Part shown: in pieces, positions 17,263 to 25,073 of the stretch | Numbering within the stretch: the stretch's first letter is position 1 | Layout: the number at the start of each line of letters is the position of its first letter | Assembly: GCA_052174015.1 (NCBI GenBank) | Contig: JBQMXM010000003.1 | Coordinates: forward strand, 1 to 64,000 | Length of the DNA stretch: 64,000 nucleotides | Reading direction: 5' to 3' | Source: JABCPO02 sp052174015 | Lineage (GTDB): Bacteria > Bacillota > Clostridia > TANB77 > CAG-508 | The notes under the pieces: model-generated | What the model saw: only the letters and a program-made list of their open reading frames with translations | Told to the model about the DNA's origin: nothing | Database searches by the model: none | Made by a program: the position numbers and the translations under genes

Positions 17263-18048
17263 TTAAATAGCATGATGTGCATCTTTTTTAAATAAGATTT
17301 TTAGTACTGCTTCTTTATTTCTTTTTGAAATCTCTACCTTTTTTATTTTTAGAAATTCTGTGATTATTTTATCAATGCTCCTTCTGTTTAAAACAAATAA
17401 AGGAGTATTTGATTCTTTAGGCTCAAAGCCGATACTTTTTCGCTTAAGCTCTAAGATGTTAACAATTTCAAAGATATCAGAATCTTTTATGTTTAAATAT
17501 CTTTTTGCAAAGTTAACAAAAAAGCTGTTGCTAAGCAATAAAGCGTAATTTCCTAGATAACTATCATTAAAAATACACTCTGGTATCTTTAAAAATAATT
17601 TTACTACTTCTTCTTTAGAGACGGTTCCAAGCTCTAACCTGCTAATGTAATTAGGTGCTTGCAGATATTCTATCAATTCATTAGTATTGAAACTGCATAC
17701 TGCACTCAAGCAGTCAAATATCCCGATAATTCTATCAACATCTTTCTTGCTCATGATGTCATTATCAAAATTTTTTAATATTTCAATAAAGATATCTAAA
17801 GAAATTTGTGCCTTGTCTTCCTGTATAGGCTTGAAATACATTTCATCTTCTGATAATTTTAAAGCTCTCCTTGTAGCTTCAAGAAAATCTAATGTAAGAA
17901 GATCATTTTTAATTGAGATCTTATTCTTTTTACAACTAATAATTGTCTCTGTAAAAGCAGACCAATTCTTAATTATTGGCTCCAAATTTACATTCTGTTG
18001 CTCAATTTTCCAAGCAAGACTCTCTGTGTTCACTACCTTATTCATCAT
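17263..18048 (-). CDS. Unknown all-helical protein, foreign-looking
   Basis: I do not recognise this family. The start is placed at 18048 because GGGAGG lies 7 bases upstream; an in-frame ATG at 18096 is part of the leader hairpin. The 261 residues are soluble and predicted mostly helical, with segments such as KKDVDRIIGIFDCLSAVC and FFVNFAKRYLNIKDSDIFEIVNIL, and a basic C-terminus (KKVEISKRNKEAVLKILFKK). Base and codon use (GAG, CTT, CTC, more C and G) differs from the neighbours and resembles the 5012-5792 cassette. It has its own consensus promoter, shares a terminator and lies beside a tRNA gene, which suggests an acquired accessory gene. Confidence 0.7.
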   Translation of the reverse strand: MMNKVVNTESLAWKIEQQNVNLEPIIKNWSAFTETIISCKKNKISIKNDLLTLDFLEATRRALKLSEDEMYFKPIQEDKAQISLDIFIEILKNFDNDIMSKKDVDRIIGIFDCLSAVCSFNTNELIEYLQAPNYISRLELGTVSKEEVVKLFLKIPECIFNDSYLGNYALLLSNSFFVNFAKRYLNIKDSDIFEIVNILELKRKSIGFEPKESNTPLFVLNRRSIDKIITEFLKIKKVEISKRNKEAVLKILFKKDAHHAI

Positions 18049-18060
18049 ATGTTTCCTCCC

Positions 18061-18096
18061 ATGCAACAATATATATGGTACCGCTACCAGTTGCAT
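18061..18096 (-). promoter_or_regulatory. Leader hairpin directly upstream of the ribosome site of the 17263-18048 gene
   Basis: ATGCAAC (18061-18067) and GTTGCAT (18090-18096) form an inverted repeat. An inner stem TGGTA/TACCA with loop GCGG (in the transcript) stacks on it, with an 8-base A/U bulge on one side. The stem ends immediately before GGGAGG. It resembles the TGCAAAC/GTTTGCA hairpin before the SD of the 5012 gene. Confidence 0.5.
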
Positions 18097-18131
18097 TTAA
18101 TATATTTATTATATAAAATTTATACACTTAT

Positions 18132-18160
18132 ATAATAACATCATTTACATAATTTGTCAA
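18132..18160 (-). promoter_or_regulatory. Sigma-A promoter of the 17263-18048 gene
   Basis: Read on the minus strand: TTGACA (18160-18155), 17 bases, TATTAT (18137-18132). This predicts a leader of roughly 75 bases that contains the hairpin at 18061-18096. Confidence 0.8.
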
Positions 18161-18171
18161 CATATGATAAC

Positions 18172-18200
18172 TTGTAAAAGTATAAAAAAGTATATATAAT
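18172..18200 (+). promoter_or_regulatory. Promoter of tRNA-Gly
   Basis: TTGTAA (18172-18177), 17 bases, TATAAT (18195-18200), 8 bases before the first tRNA base. It lies back to back with the minus-strand promoter at 18132-18160. Confidence 0.75.
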
Positions 18201-18208
18201 ATATATAT

Positions 18209-18282
18209 GCGGGTATAGTTTAATGGTAAAATTTTGAGCTTCCGACCCAAAGTTGAGGGTTCGATTCCCTCTACCCGCTCCA
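18209..18282 (+). tRNA. tRNA-Gly (anticodon TCC)
   Basis: A cloverleaf with CCA encoded: acceptor GCGGGTA/TACCCGC, T-arm GAGGG-TTCGATT-CCCTC and anticodon loop CTTCCGA with TCC. The anticodon stem TTGAG/CCCAA has one A-C mismatch at its fourth pair, and base 37 is G. The rest is regular, so it is probably functional. Confidence 0.9.
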
Positions 18283-18371
18283 AATAAATTCCATTACCTA
18301 ATATTTAAAATAGGTAATGGATATTTTAATAGTATGAAAATTATGAATTTAAACTATAAGTTAAAATAAAA

Positions 18372-18395
18372 AAAGATAACCATATGGTTATCTTT
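18372..18395 (-). terminator. Terminator of the tRNA Arg-His-Gln operon
   Basis: A perfect 10-bp stem AAAGATAACC/GGTTATCTTT (18372-18381 with 18386-18395) with loop ATAT. Read on the minus strand it is followed by a run of seven T. Confidence 0.85.
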
Positions 18396-18399
18396 CTCT

Positions 18400-18474
18400 T
18401 GGCTGGGCTGGTAAGATTCGAACTTACGCATGTCAGAGTCAAAGTCTGATGCCTTACCGCTTGGCTACAGCCCA
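18400..18474 (-). tRNA. tRNA-Gln (anticodon TTG)
   Basis: Minus strand, with CCA encoded. Acceptor TGGGCTG/CAGCCCA, anticodon stem TCAGA/TCTGA around CTTTGAC (anticodon TTG), T-loop TTCGAAT. It is the last of three tandem tRNAs. In Clostridia this tRNA is usually charged through Glu-tRNA amidation by GatCAB. Confidence 0.93.
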
Positions 18475-18475
18475 A

Positions 18476-18553
18476 TGGTGTGGTAGGAGGGATTCGAACC
18501 CCCGATCTTCAGAGTCACAGACTGACGCGTTAACCAACTACGCTACTACCACC
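18476..18553 (-). tRNA. tRNA-His (anticodon GTG)
   Basis: Minus strand, with CCA encoded. Acceptor GTGGTAG/CTACCAC with an encoded G at -1, anticodon loop CTGTGAC, T-arm GGGGG/CCCTC. The discriminator base is A, whereas most bacterial tRNA-His have C73 opposite G-1. One T-T mismatch closes the anticodon loop. It lies 1 base from tRNA-Gln. Confidence 0.9.
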
Positions 18554-18564
18554 ATGTAATAAAA

Positions 18565-18641
<77 letters not shown>

Positions 18642-18658
18642 ATTGTCATTACAAATCT

Positions 18659-18687
18659 ATTATATATTTTTATTTATTATTTGTCAA
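18659..18687 (-). promoter_or_regulatory. Consensus promoter of the tRNA Arg-His-Gln operon
   Basis: Minus strand: TTGACA (18687-18682), 17 bases, TATAAT (18664-18659), a perfect consensus 17 bases before tRNA-Arg. Confidence 0.88.
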
Positions 18688-18742
18688 CAACTTTTTTAGT
18701 TTAAAATTAATTTTTGTGTATTTTATATTTTTTTATGCTGTT

Positions 18743-18771
18743 TTTACTTGTAATATATTAGATTATATAAT
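18743..18771 (+). promoter_or_regulatory. Probable promoter of the type IV secretion-like locus
   Basis: TTTACT (18743-18748), 17 bases, TATAAT (18766-18771), 41 bases before the first gene. It is divergent from the tRNA operon promoter. No operator-like dyad is obvious. Confidence 0.6.
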
Positions 18772-18812
18772 AATATATGTATATAGAAAATTAAAGGATT
18801 AAAGGTGATTTA

Positions 18813-19184
18813 ATGAGACAAATACTTAAGAAAAAGAACTTTATAAAATTAAATATATCAATACTATTAGTAGTATTAAGTTTAATAGCTATGAATATGA
18901 ATGTATTAGGATTAAATTTAGATCAATATAAGCCACAAGAAGGTACAGGTAATGACAAAATAAAGACATATGGCCAAACAATAATAGGATTGGTTCAATT
19001 TGTAGGAGCATTTATATTAATAGCTGCATTAATATTTTTAGGAGTTGCTTATGTTTCTTCGCCTGAAGGACAAAAAGCTAAAATTAAAGATGATTCTATT
19101 AAATTTATAGTTGGAGCATTTTTCATATTAGGAGGATTATCTATTGTAAGAATGGTAGTAAATATAACTACTGGTTTAACATAG
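18813..19184 (+). CDS. VirB2/TrbC-like pilin-type protein 1
   Basis: The protein has 123 residues. A signal-peptide-like N-terminus (ILLVVLSLIAMNMNVLG) is followed by a short polar segment. Two hydrophobic helices (IIGLVQFVGAFILIAALIFLGVAYV in pieces, and FIVGAFFILGGLSIVRMVV) are joined by a short loop, SSPEGQKAKIKDDS. This is the layout of VirB2/TrbC major pilins and of the small two-helix proteins at the head of Gram-positive type IV secretion operons. A role as pilin or channel lining is inferred from layout and position. A second, dissimilar protein with the same plan follows at 19443. Confidence 0.72.
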   Translation: MRQILKKKNFIKLNISILLVVLSLIAMNMNVLGLNLDQYKPQEGTGNDKIKTYGQTIIGLVQFVGAFILIAALIFLGVAYVSSPEGQKAKIKDDSIKFIVGAFFILGGLSIVRMVVNITTGLT

Positions 19185-19239
19185 AAAATTAGTATTTTAA
19201 TGTTTTGATTATTTTAATATGATAGATAAGTTTAAATAT

Positions 19240-19269
19240 AATGTATGTATTATTTTTAATACATACATT
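19240..19269 (+). terminator. Perfect hairpin between the two pilin-like genes
   Basis: A 13-bp perfect stem AATGTATGTATTA/TAATACATACATT (19240-19252 with 19257-19269) with a T4 loop, in a 258-base gap. No clean T run follows, so it may stabilise the upstream mRNA or attenuate read-through rather than fully terminate. The rest of the gap is AT-rich and holds a promoter for the next gene. Confidence 0.5.
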
Positions 19270-19358
19270 ATTGCACTATATGTGTTTTTAGAAAAATACT
19301 ATGAATGTTACAATAGTTTTAAAAAATATTTTATTTGTATAAAAAAAGTAACAAAATG

Positions 19359-19387
19359 TTGAATAAAAAAAATATATAAAATATAAT
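19359..19387 (+). promoter_or_regulatory. Promoter upstream of the second pilin-like gene
   Basis: TTGAAT (19359-19364), 17 bases, TATAAT (19382-19387). It would give an internal start for the secretion locus, so genes from 19443 on can be transcribed independently of the first pilin-like gene. Confidence 0.7.
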
Positions 19388-19442
19388 TAATTTGAGAAAT
19401 ATTATATGATATTATAATATGTAAAATAGGAAAGAGGTAAGC

Positions 19443-19940
19443 TTGAATAATATAATGAAAAGTAGAAGAATAAATAATATATTAAAGGTTATATTTATAA
19501 ATATATGTTTACTTATATTTATGAATAGTTTTGTATTTGCAACAGATAATACATCAAATTCAAGTGATACAGCACCAGATGGAGCAAATGCTAATCCATT
19601 TTCTATAGCAGAAGTTATTAAAGGTGTAAAGAATTTTACAGAAATGGGTAAAAAAACAAGTGCAGGAGTAAATGCAGATGAAGTTTCTACAAGTTTTGCA
19701 GAACAAATTAGACCTTTTGGAGAAATTTTAATTGCAATAGGTGGAGCTGTTTGTATAGGTGCAACAATGTTTATAGGTGGACAATATTTACTTGCAACAG
19801 GAAATCCATCAGATTTAGCTAAAGCAAAAGATAAATTAATAGCTTTTGCAATTGCAAGTATGATATTTTTTGCAGCATACCCAATTTGGATATTAACAAT
19901 AGATGTAATATCAGGAGCAACAAGTAAAATAATTAATTAA
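19443..19940 (+). CDS. VirB2/TrbC-like pilin-type protein 2
   Basis: The protein has 165 residues. TTG is the likely start, 5 bases after the ribosome site GAGGT; the next ATG (19455) is too far from it. A signal peptide (FINICLLIFMNSFVFATD) is followed by a Ser/Asn-rich segment and then the VirB2-like core. The core has two membrane helices (EILIAIGGAVCIGATMFIGG, shortened, and DKLIAFAIASMIFFAAYPIWIL) around the loop LLATGNPSDLAKAKD. It is longer than protein 1 and has low sequence similarity to it. It begins the uninterrupted gene series that leads to VirB4. Confidence 0.72.
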   Translation: MNNIMKSRRINNILKVIFINICLLIFMNSFVFATDNTSNSSDTAPDGANANPFSIAEVIKGVKNFTEMGKKTSAGVNADEVSTSFAEQIRPFGEILIAIGGAVCIGATMFIGGQYLLATGNPSDLAKAKDKLIAFAIASMIFFAAYPIWILTIDVISGATSKIIN

Positions 19941-19950
19941 GGAGCTTATT

Positions 19951-20286
19951 TTGGCAAAACACGAAATACCAAGAAAAAAGACAAATGAAACAAGAATATT
20001 TGTAATATTTTCAATAAGGTCACTAGCTTCAACAGTGATAGGAGCAGTAGTAGGATTTATAATAGGTGGATTAATTACAGCAATTATCCGTTTTAATATA
20101 TCTGTTATTGTAGCAGGAGTATGTGCAGTTCTAGGATTTTTAATTGGAACATTTCCATTATTCTATATTCCAGGATTTCCAAACACTAAATTAGTTGAAG
20201 GAGAGTATTTATATCAAGTTATATATAAGTATATTCAATATAGAAATAGAAGATCATTAATTACAAGAGATAGAAAGGAGGACTAA
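19951..20286 (+). CDS. PrgI/VirB3-like inner-membrane protein
   Basis: The protein has 111 residues, with a TTG start 6 bases after AAGGAG. A short basic N-terminus (HEIPRKKTNETR) is followed by two closely spaced membrane helices (STVIGAVVGFIIGGLITAII, shortened, and VIVAGVCAVLGFLIGTFPLF). The cytosolic tail contains QVIYKYIQYRNRRSLITRDR. This is the typical form and operon position of PrgI-family (VirB3-like) proteins, which sit next to VirB4. It ends directly before the following ATG. Confidence 0.75.
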   Translation: MAKHEIPRKKTNETRIFVIFSIRSLASTVIGAVVGFIIGGLITAIIRFNISVIVAGVCAVLGFLIGTFPLFYIPGFPNTKLVEGEYLYQVIYKYIQYRNRRSLITRDRKED

Positions 20287-21549
20287 ATGCAACAACTATT
20301 ACTACTATTATTAATGGTATTTATAATTTTAGTCTTTATTGAAGTTGGATTAATCTTCCTTCTAAAGATGACTAAGAAAAAACATAATGAAGAAGATGAT
20401 GATTTTATAGAAGACGGTACAATAATACCAGAAAAAACTAAAAATAGAATAGAAGATTATGGAAGATTTAATGGAGTATTAAAAAGAAGTGATATCTTTA
20501 ATTTCTTAGGATTTGATAAAATAGAAAATAATATGATTATAAGGAAAAATGGTGAACAATATGTAATGGTAATGGAATGTTCAGGAGTTAACTATTACTT
20601 AAGGTCACAAGCAGAAAAAGATAGTGTAGAATTAGGTTTTTTAGATTTCTTAAGTGCATTAAAATTTCCAATCCAATTATATATTCAAACAAGAAAATTA
20701 GATTTTACAGATATATTAAAAGAATATAATGAAAAAATAAATTTAATAGTAGAAGATATTAATAGAATTCAAAGAAAAATTCAAGAGGCGCGTGAAGAAG
20801 GAAAAAGCAGATATGAGATAGAAAAATTATTATATCTTCAAAAAAATAAGCAAAACTTATTAGAATATGCAAAAGATTCAATTAGAAATACAGAATTAAT
20901 TAATACAGATAAACACTCATTACAAAAGAAAAACTATATTGTAGTTTCATACTATAAGAGTGAATTAGGTTCAAAAATAGAAGGCTTATCAGAAGAAGAA
21001 AAAGCAGATATTATATTTAATGAATTAAATACAAGATGTTATACACTTGCAGCAGCATTAAGGTCAAGTAATGTAACTGCAACAGTATTAAATTCAGAAG
21101 GATTATTAGAACTATTATTTAATGCATTTAATAGAGAAGAAGTAGAAACTGTAGATTTAAAACAACATTTATTTGAAAATCAGTATACATTATATACAAA
21201 AACAGAAGATGTTATAGAAAGACAAAAGAAACAAATATTAAAAGATATCTTAGAACAAGGAGATGACTTAGCATATCAAAGCTTTATAGAAGCTAAAAAA
21301 CAAAAAGAACAAGAATTACTAGAATTAAAATTAACAAAAAGCAAAAAAATAAAACAAAAAGCTCATGAAACAGTAGACGCAAATCGTCAAACACTTGATA
21401 CAATGGGTAAAGATATGTATGAAAGAATGAATAAAATAATAGATGATGCAGAAATAATAGATGATGCAGAAACAAAAAAATATAGAAAAGAAAAACAAAA
21501 ACAAAAAGAAGAACAAGAAAAAATACGTAAAGAGATAACAGAAATATAA
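20287..21549 (+). CDS. Stand-alone TraC-like (VirB4 N-domain-like) protein without ATPase domain
   Basis: The protein has 420 residues, with one N-terminal transmembrane helix (LLLLLMVFIILVFIEVGLIFLL in part). A globular region follows, with YVMVMECSGVNYYLRSQAEKD, LDFLSALKFPIQLYIQTRKL and LNTRCYTLAAALRSSNVTATVL. It resembles the amino-terminal domain of VirB4/TraC proteins and the separate TraC-like proteins that accompany PrgI and VirB4 in Gram-positive and Patescibacteria secretion loci. No P-loop is present. The last 120 residues are a charged coiled coil (ELLELKLTKSKKIKQKA, KQKQKEEQEKIRKE) with a repeated IIDDAE. Confidence 0.68.
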   Translation: MQQLLLLLLMVFIILVFIEVGLIFLLKMTKKKHNEEDDDFIEDGTIIPEKTKNRIEDYGRFNGVLKRSDIFNFLGFDKIENNMIIRKNGEQYVMVMECSGVNYYLRSQAEKDSVELGFLDFLSALKFPIQLYIQTRKLDFTDILKEYNEKINLIVEDINRIQRKIQEAREEGKSRYEIEKLLYLQKNKQNLLEYAKDSIRNTELINTDKHSLQKKNYIVVSYYKSELGSKIEGLSEEEKADIIFNELNTRCYTLAAALRSSNVTATVLNSEGLLELLFNAFNREEVETVDLKQHLFENQYTLYTKTEDVIERQKKQILKDILEQGDDLAYQSFIEAKKQKEQELLELKLTKSKKIKQKAHETVDANRQTLDTMGKDMYERMNKIIDDAEIIDDAETKKYRKEKQKQKEEQEKIRKEITEI

Positions 21550-21573
21550 ATATATTTTTAATAAGGAGAAATT

Positions 21574-23538
21574 GTGTTTGGTAAAAAAGAGAAAAAAATA
21601 ACAGAAGAAGAAAAAAATCAAAGTATTATTGAAAGAAGAAATATAAGAGCTATTAAATCATTAATAGCTCCTTCAGGGATTGATGCGACACATACAAATC
21701 ATTTAGAAATAATATCAAATAGAGTGAAATATGCAAGAACATTATTTGCATCTAATTTACCAAGAAGTGCAGTTTTTCCAGAATTATTAAGAGAAATGTA
21801 TCTATTTCCTGATTCAAATATTTCTGTATTTATAGAGCCTGTACCAACAGGTAAATCTCAAACAGATCTGAATAAAGAGATAACAGAAATAACTTCTGAA
21901 ATTTATGTAGCAAGAAAAAGAGGAGACAGAAACAGGGAAAGATTATTAGAAATTAAAGTTGCAGAACTTGAAGAAATGAGAGACCAAATTGAACTTGGTT
22001 ATACAAGTATATATAATTCATCAATAATTACAACATTATTTGCATATAGTATGGATGAACTAAATAATGCAACAGAAAAATTAGCTTCAGCTACAGGTAA
22101 AACATTGCTTACAGTAAAATCAGCATGGGCTAATCAAGACCAAGGATTTATTTCAAACATGCCATATAATGAAAATAAACTTACAGCATACCACAATTTT
22201 GACAAAGGTAGTATGGGAACAGTTTTTCCATTTTTTAATGCTGTAGCAGGACATAATACTGGAATACCGTTAGGAATAAATTTAGAAACAGGATTACCAA
22301 TACTTTATGATAATTTTAGTCCAACATTATCAAACTATAATATGGTTCTTTTTGGTAAATCAGGAGCAGGTAAAGGTGTTACTATTAAGATAATTACAGC
22401 TCGTTCATATGTGTTACAAGGTATAGAAACATTAGCACTAGATCCAGAAGGAGAATATAGAGATGTTGCAGAAGCATTAGGTGGAGTAAATATTACAATA
22501 AGTTCTACTTCTAAAACAATAATTAATATTTTTGATATAGAACCTGAAATAGAGATAGATGACATAACTAGAAAAGAAATAAAAGTATTAAGAGTTGAAA
22601 ATAAGGTTGAAGACGCAACACAAGCATTGCTTACAATGGCAAAAGGTAGTACAAAAACAGAAGTTGATGAAGTTATGAAACAAATAATTTCTGAAGTTGT
22701 TGCAGCAGAATATAAAGCGTTAGGAATAAATGAAAATGTAGAAAGCTTATATTTAAATGGATATGATACATTAAATATAGCTGAAAGTGAAGGAAGAATA
22801 AAAAAAGAAATGCCAACAATAGGAAGTTGGTATAAGAGACTTGAAAAAGTAGCTAAAAAACCAGAAAACAAACCATATGAAAAACAATTTATATATCTTT
22901 TAAAAGTTATGAAACAATATGTAAAAGAATTTAAAGGACAACTTTCATACTTTGATGGACAATCAACATTTAACTTAACAGACCATATACCTTTTATAAA
23001 TTTTGATATTTCATTATTAGAAGAAAAATTTGCAAGACCACTTGCACAACAAATATTATTATCATGGGTATGGGAAAAATATGTTAAGAAAAACAGTGAA
23101 GATAAGACAAAAGCTAATAAAAAGAGAGTTATAATTGATGAGGCATGGATGCTTTTAGGATATAAAGAAGCAGTAGACTTTTTAAATACAATGGCAAGAC
23201 GTGCCAGAAAAAGAAATGTTTCACTTGCAGTAGTTTCGCAAAGATTTGCAGACTTTTATGGAAATCAATCAGTAGAAGCAATTCTTACATCTTCAGATAC
23301 TAAAATATTCTTAGCACATAGTGCAGAAGAAGTTCAACAAATTAGAGAAACATTTAAATTAAGTGCAGGGGAAGCAGAGTTTTTATCAACATGTGAAGTT
23401 GGTAGAGGACTTTTAAAAATTCATGAAGATACAGCAACACTTGGAATAAATGTATCACAAAAAGAAAGAGACTTTGTAGATACTAACTTAAATACACAAG
23501 TTGCAAGAAGAATGAATGATACTCAAAGAGAAATATAG
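21574..23538 (+). CDS. VirB4-family secretion ATPase with an altered Walker A
   Basis: The protein has 654 residues, with a GTG start after AAGGAG. VirB4 is the energising ATPase of type IV secretion. The N-terminal domain (about 20-240) contains RTLFASNLPRSAVFPELL and AHNTGIPLGINLETGLP-like elements. The RecA-like domain has a Walker A of G261-K-S-G-A-G-K267-G268, where the Ser/Thr expected after the Lys is Gly. LALDPEGEYRDVAEAL follows it. Walker B is VIIDEAWMLL (D522, E523), and a QR finger lies in SLAVVSQRFADF. Only one such ATPase is in the window: no VirD4 coupling protein and no VirB11. Confidence 0.88.
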   Translation: MFGKKEKKITEEEKNQSIIERRNIRAIKSLIAPSGIDATHTNHLEIISNRVKYARTLFASNLPRSAVFPELLREMYLFPDSNISVFIEPVPTGKSQTDLNKEITEITSEIYVARKRGDRNRERLLEIKVAELEEMRDQIELGYTSIYNSSIITTLFAYSMDELNNATEKLASATGKTLLTVKSAWANQDQGFISNMPYNENKLTAYHNFDKGSMGTVFPFFNAVAGHNTGIPLGINLETGLPILYDNFSPTLSNYNMVLFGKSGAGKGVTIKIITARSYVLQGIETLALDPEGEYRDVAEALGGVNITISSTSKTIINIFDIEPEIEIDDITRKEIKVLRVENKVEDATQALLTMAKGSTKTEVDEVMKQIISEVVAAEYKALGINENVESLYLNGYDTLNIAESEGRIKKEMPTIGSWYKRLEKVAKKPENKPYEKQFIYLLKVMKQYVKEFKGQLSYFDGQSTFNLTDHIPFINFDISLLEEKFARPLAQQILLSWVWEKYVKKNSEDKTKANKKRVIIDEAWMLLGYKEAVDFLNTMARRARKRNVSLAVVSQRFADFYGNQSVEAILTSSDTKIFLAHSAEEVQQIRETFKLSAGEAEFLSTCEVGRGLLKIHEDTATLGINVSQKERDFVDTNLNTQVARRMNDTQREI

Positions 23539-23587
23539 TAATATATAATCAAACTAATATATAATTAAACTAAAAGGAAGGAAGCAT

Positions 23588-25045
23588 ATGAAAAATACTT
23601 TGGTGCATAGAACAAAAGAAAAAGCAAAAAAAACAAGTTTTTGTATAAATGCAATGATAGTATTTTTAATCATGCTTTTTCTTTTTCAATATAGTCAAGA
23701 AGGTAAGATACATTGCTATACATTACTAAAAAATATGAATACAGTTAGTGAAACAAGATATGCAATAAATGGGCAAACAAATACTTTTTTCACAGCAAAT
23801 AATAATAATTCACAAAATAGTGGTCATAACAATACAACAAAAACAACTGGTATCCAATCACTTACAAAAGATCCAAATACTAATCCAATGTTAAATAAGA
23901 GTGAAGATAATTTTACAATAACTCCAGAAGATAACAAAGAAATGGTTAAAAATGGGGATGCACCTTTTATGACAGGAGCTAAAGAGAGAAGAACAAGAGG
24001 TGGAAAATTACAATGGGTTGTATCTGTAGTGTTATCAATTGTAGTAGTATTTTTTGGATATCCATTACTATTCTTATATGTATTATTAAATGCTTCATAT
24101 CTTGCAAATCCTAATAAGCAATTAGAAAGTGCATATAAGAAAGGGTATGAAAATAGGACAACAGATAAATCAACAGGAGTAACAAAGAAAATAAAAAATG
24201 AAATCATATTTAAAATGATGACATTAGATAAGATATTCTTTGCAGACTTACCAATATTAGAAGTTAATATATTTAGAAAATTAAAAAACGGAGATAATAA
24301 TGGAGCAAACGGACTTAGAAGTGGAGTTGCTACATGGGCAGCAATTAGTAGAATAATTGCAGTTGCATTATCATTCATAAGTTTAATTTTAGGAGCAATA
24401 ATGTTAATGATTAAATCTGCTCGTATTTCAGGAAAACCAGCAACACTTGCAGATGTTAAAGATTTTTTAACAAATATGGTAATTGCAATACTTATAGCAT
24501 TATTAATAAATTTTGCACTTGCAGCAATACTTTATGCACATGATGCAATACTTGCAATACTTAGAGGATTGAGACTTAAGATACTTGAATCTGGTGTGCC
24601 AAATTTTGAATTTCAAATATTAGATACAATTATAGATTTATCTAATGTTGGAGGAATGAAATATGTAATTACACTAATCACATTCTTTATATTAATATCA
24701 CAACAATTCAAGTTTGTTGCTATATATATAACTAGACTTTTATCAATAGCATTACTTACAGTTATAGCTCCTATAATATCAATAACATATGCATTAGATA
24801 AAATTGGAGATAAAAAGAGTCAAATATTAAATGCGTTTTTTAATGAATATATAAATTTAACAGCAGTAGGTCTAATATATCCAGTAATATATTTAACATA
24901 TATTATTGCATTAGGAGCACTTACAGCTAATTCACCATTACTTGGATTAATTTTAATACTATATATTCCAAGAGTAGAAAAAACAATTAAGACATTATTA
25001 GGACTTAGAGATTTAACAACTGTTAGATCTTCAGACGGAGTATAA
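23588..25045 (+). CDS. VirB6/TrbL-like polytopic membrane protein 1
   Basis: The protein has 485 residues. A first membrane helix or signal (MIVFLIMLFLFQY) is followed by an Asn/Thr-rich outer segment to about residue 135. Roughly seven further membrane helices follow. Near residue 394 lies the family signature APIISITYALDKIGDKK, a loop after a YITR-type helix that is shared with the proteins at 26524, 30498 and 33147. A second shared element is LDKIFFADLPILEVNIF before the central helices. It is the shortest of the four and has almost no cytosolic tail. Role inferred: channel component of the secretion machine. Confidence 0.72.
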   Translation: MKNTLVHRTKEKAKKTSFCINAMIVFLIMLFLFQYSQEGKIHCYTLLKNMNTVSETRYAINGQTNTFFTANNNNSQNSGHNNTTKTTGIQSLTKDPNTNPMLNKSEDNFTITPEDNKEMVKNGDAPFMTGAKERRTRGGKLQWVVSVVLSIVVVFFGYPLLFLYVLLNASYLANPNKQLESAYKKGYENRTTDKSTGVTKKIKNEIIFKMMTLDKIFFADLPILEVNIFRKLKNGDNNGANGLRSGVATWAAISRIIAVALSFISLILGAIMLMIKSARISGKPATLADVKDFLTNMVIAILIALLINFALAAILYAHDAILAILRGLRLKILESGVPNFEFQILDTIIDLSNVGGMKYVITLITFFILISQQFKFVAIYITRLLSIALLTVIAPIISITYALDKIGDKKSQILNAFFNEYINLTAVGLIYPVIYLTYIIALGALTANSPLLGLILILYIPRVEKTIKTLLGLRDLTTVRSSDGV

Positions 25046-25073
25046 AATTAAAATAATATAGAAAGGAGAAATT

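Noticed and set aside
18048..18096. Longer start (ATG 18096) for the minus-strand unknown gene
   Set aside because: That ATG lies in the leader hairpin and has no SD. GGGAGG is correctly spaced for the ATG at 18048.
22335..22871. Minus-strand open frame of 178 codons inside the VirB4 gene
   Set aside because: It is fully antisense to the conserved VirB4 P-loop region, has no promoter or SD, and its composition is a reverse image of the gene.
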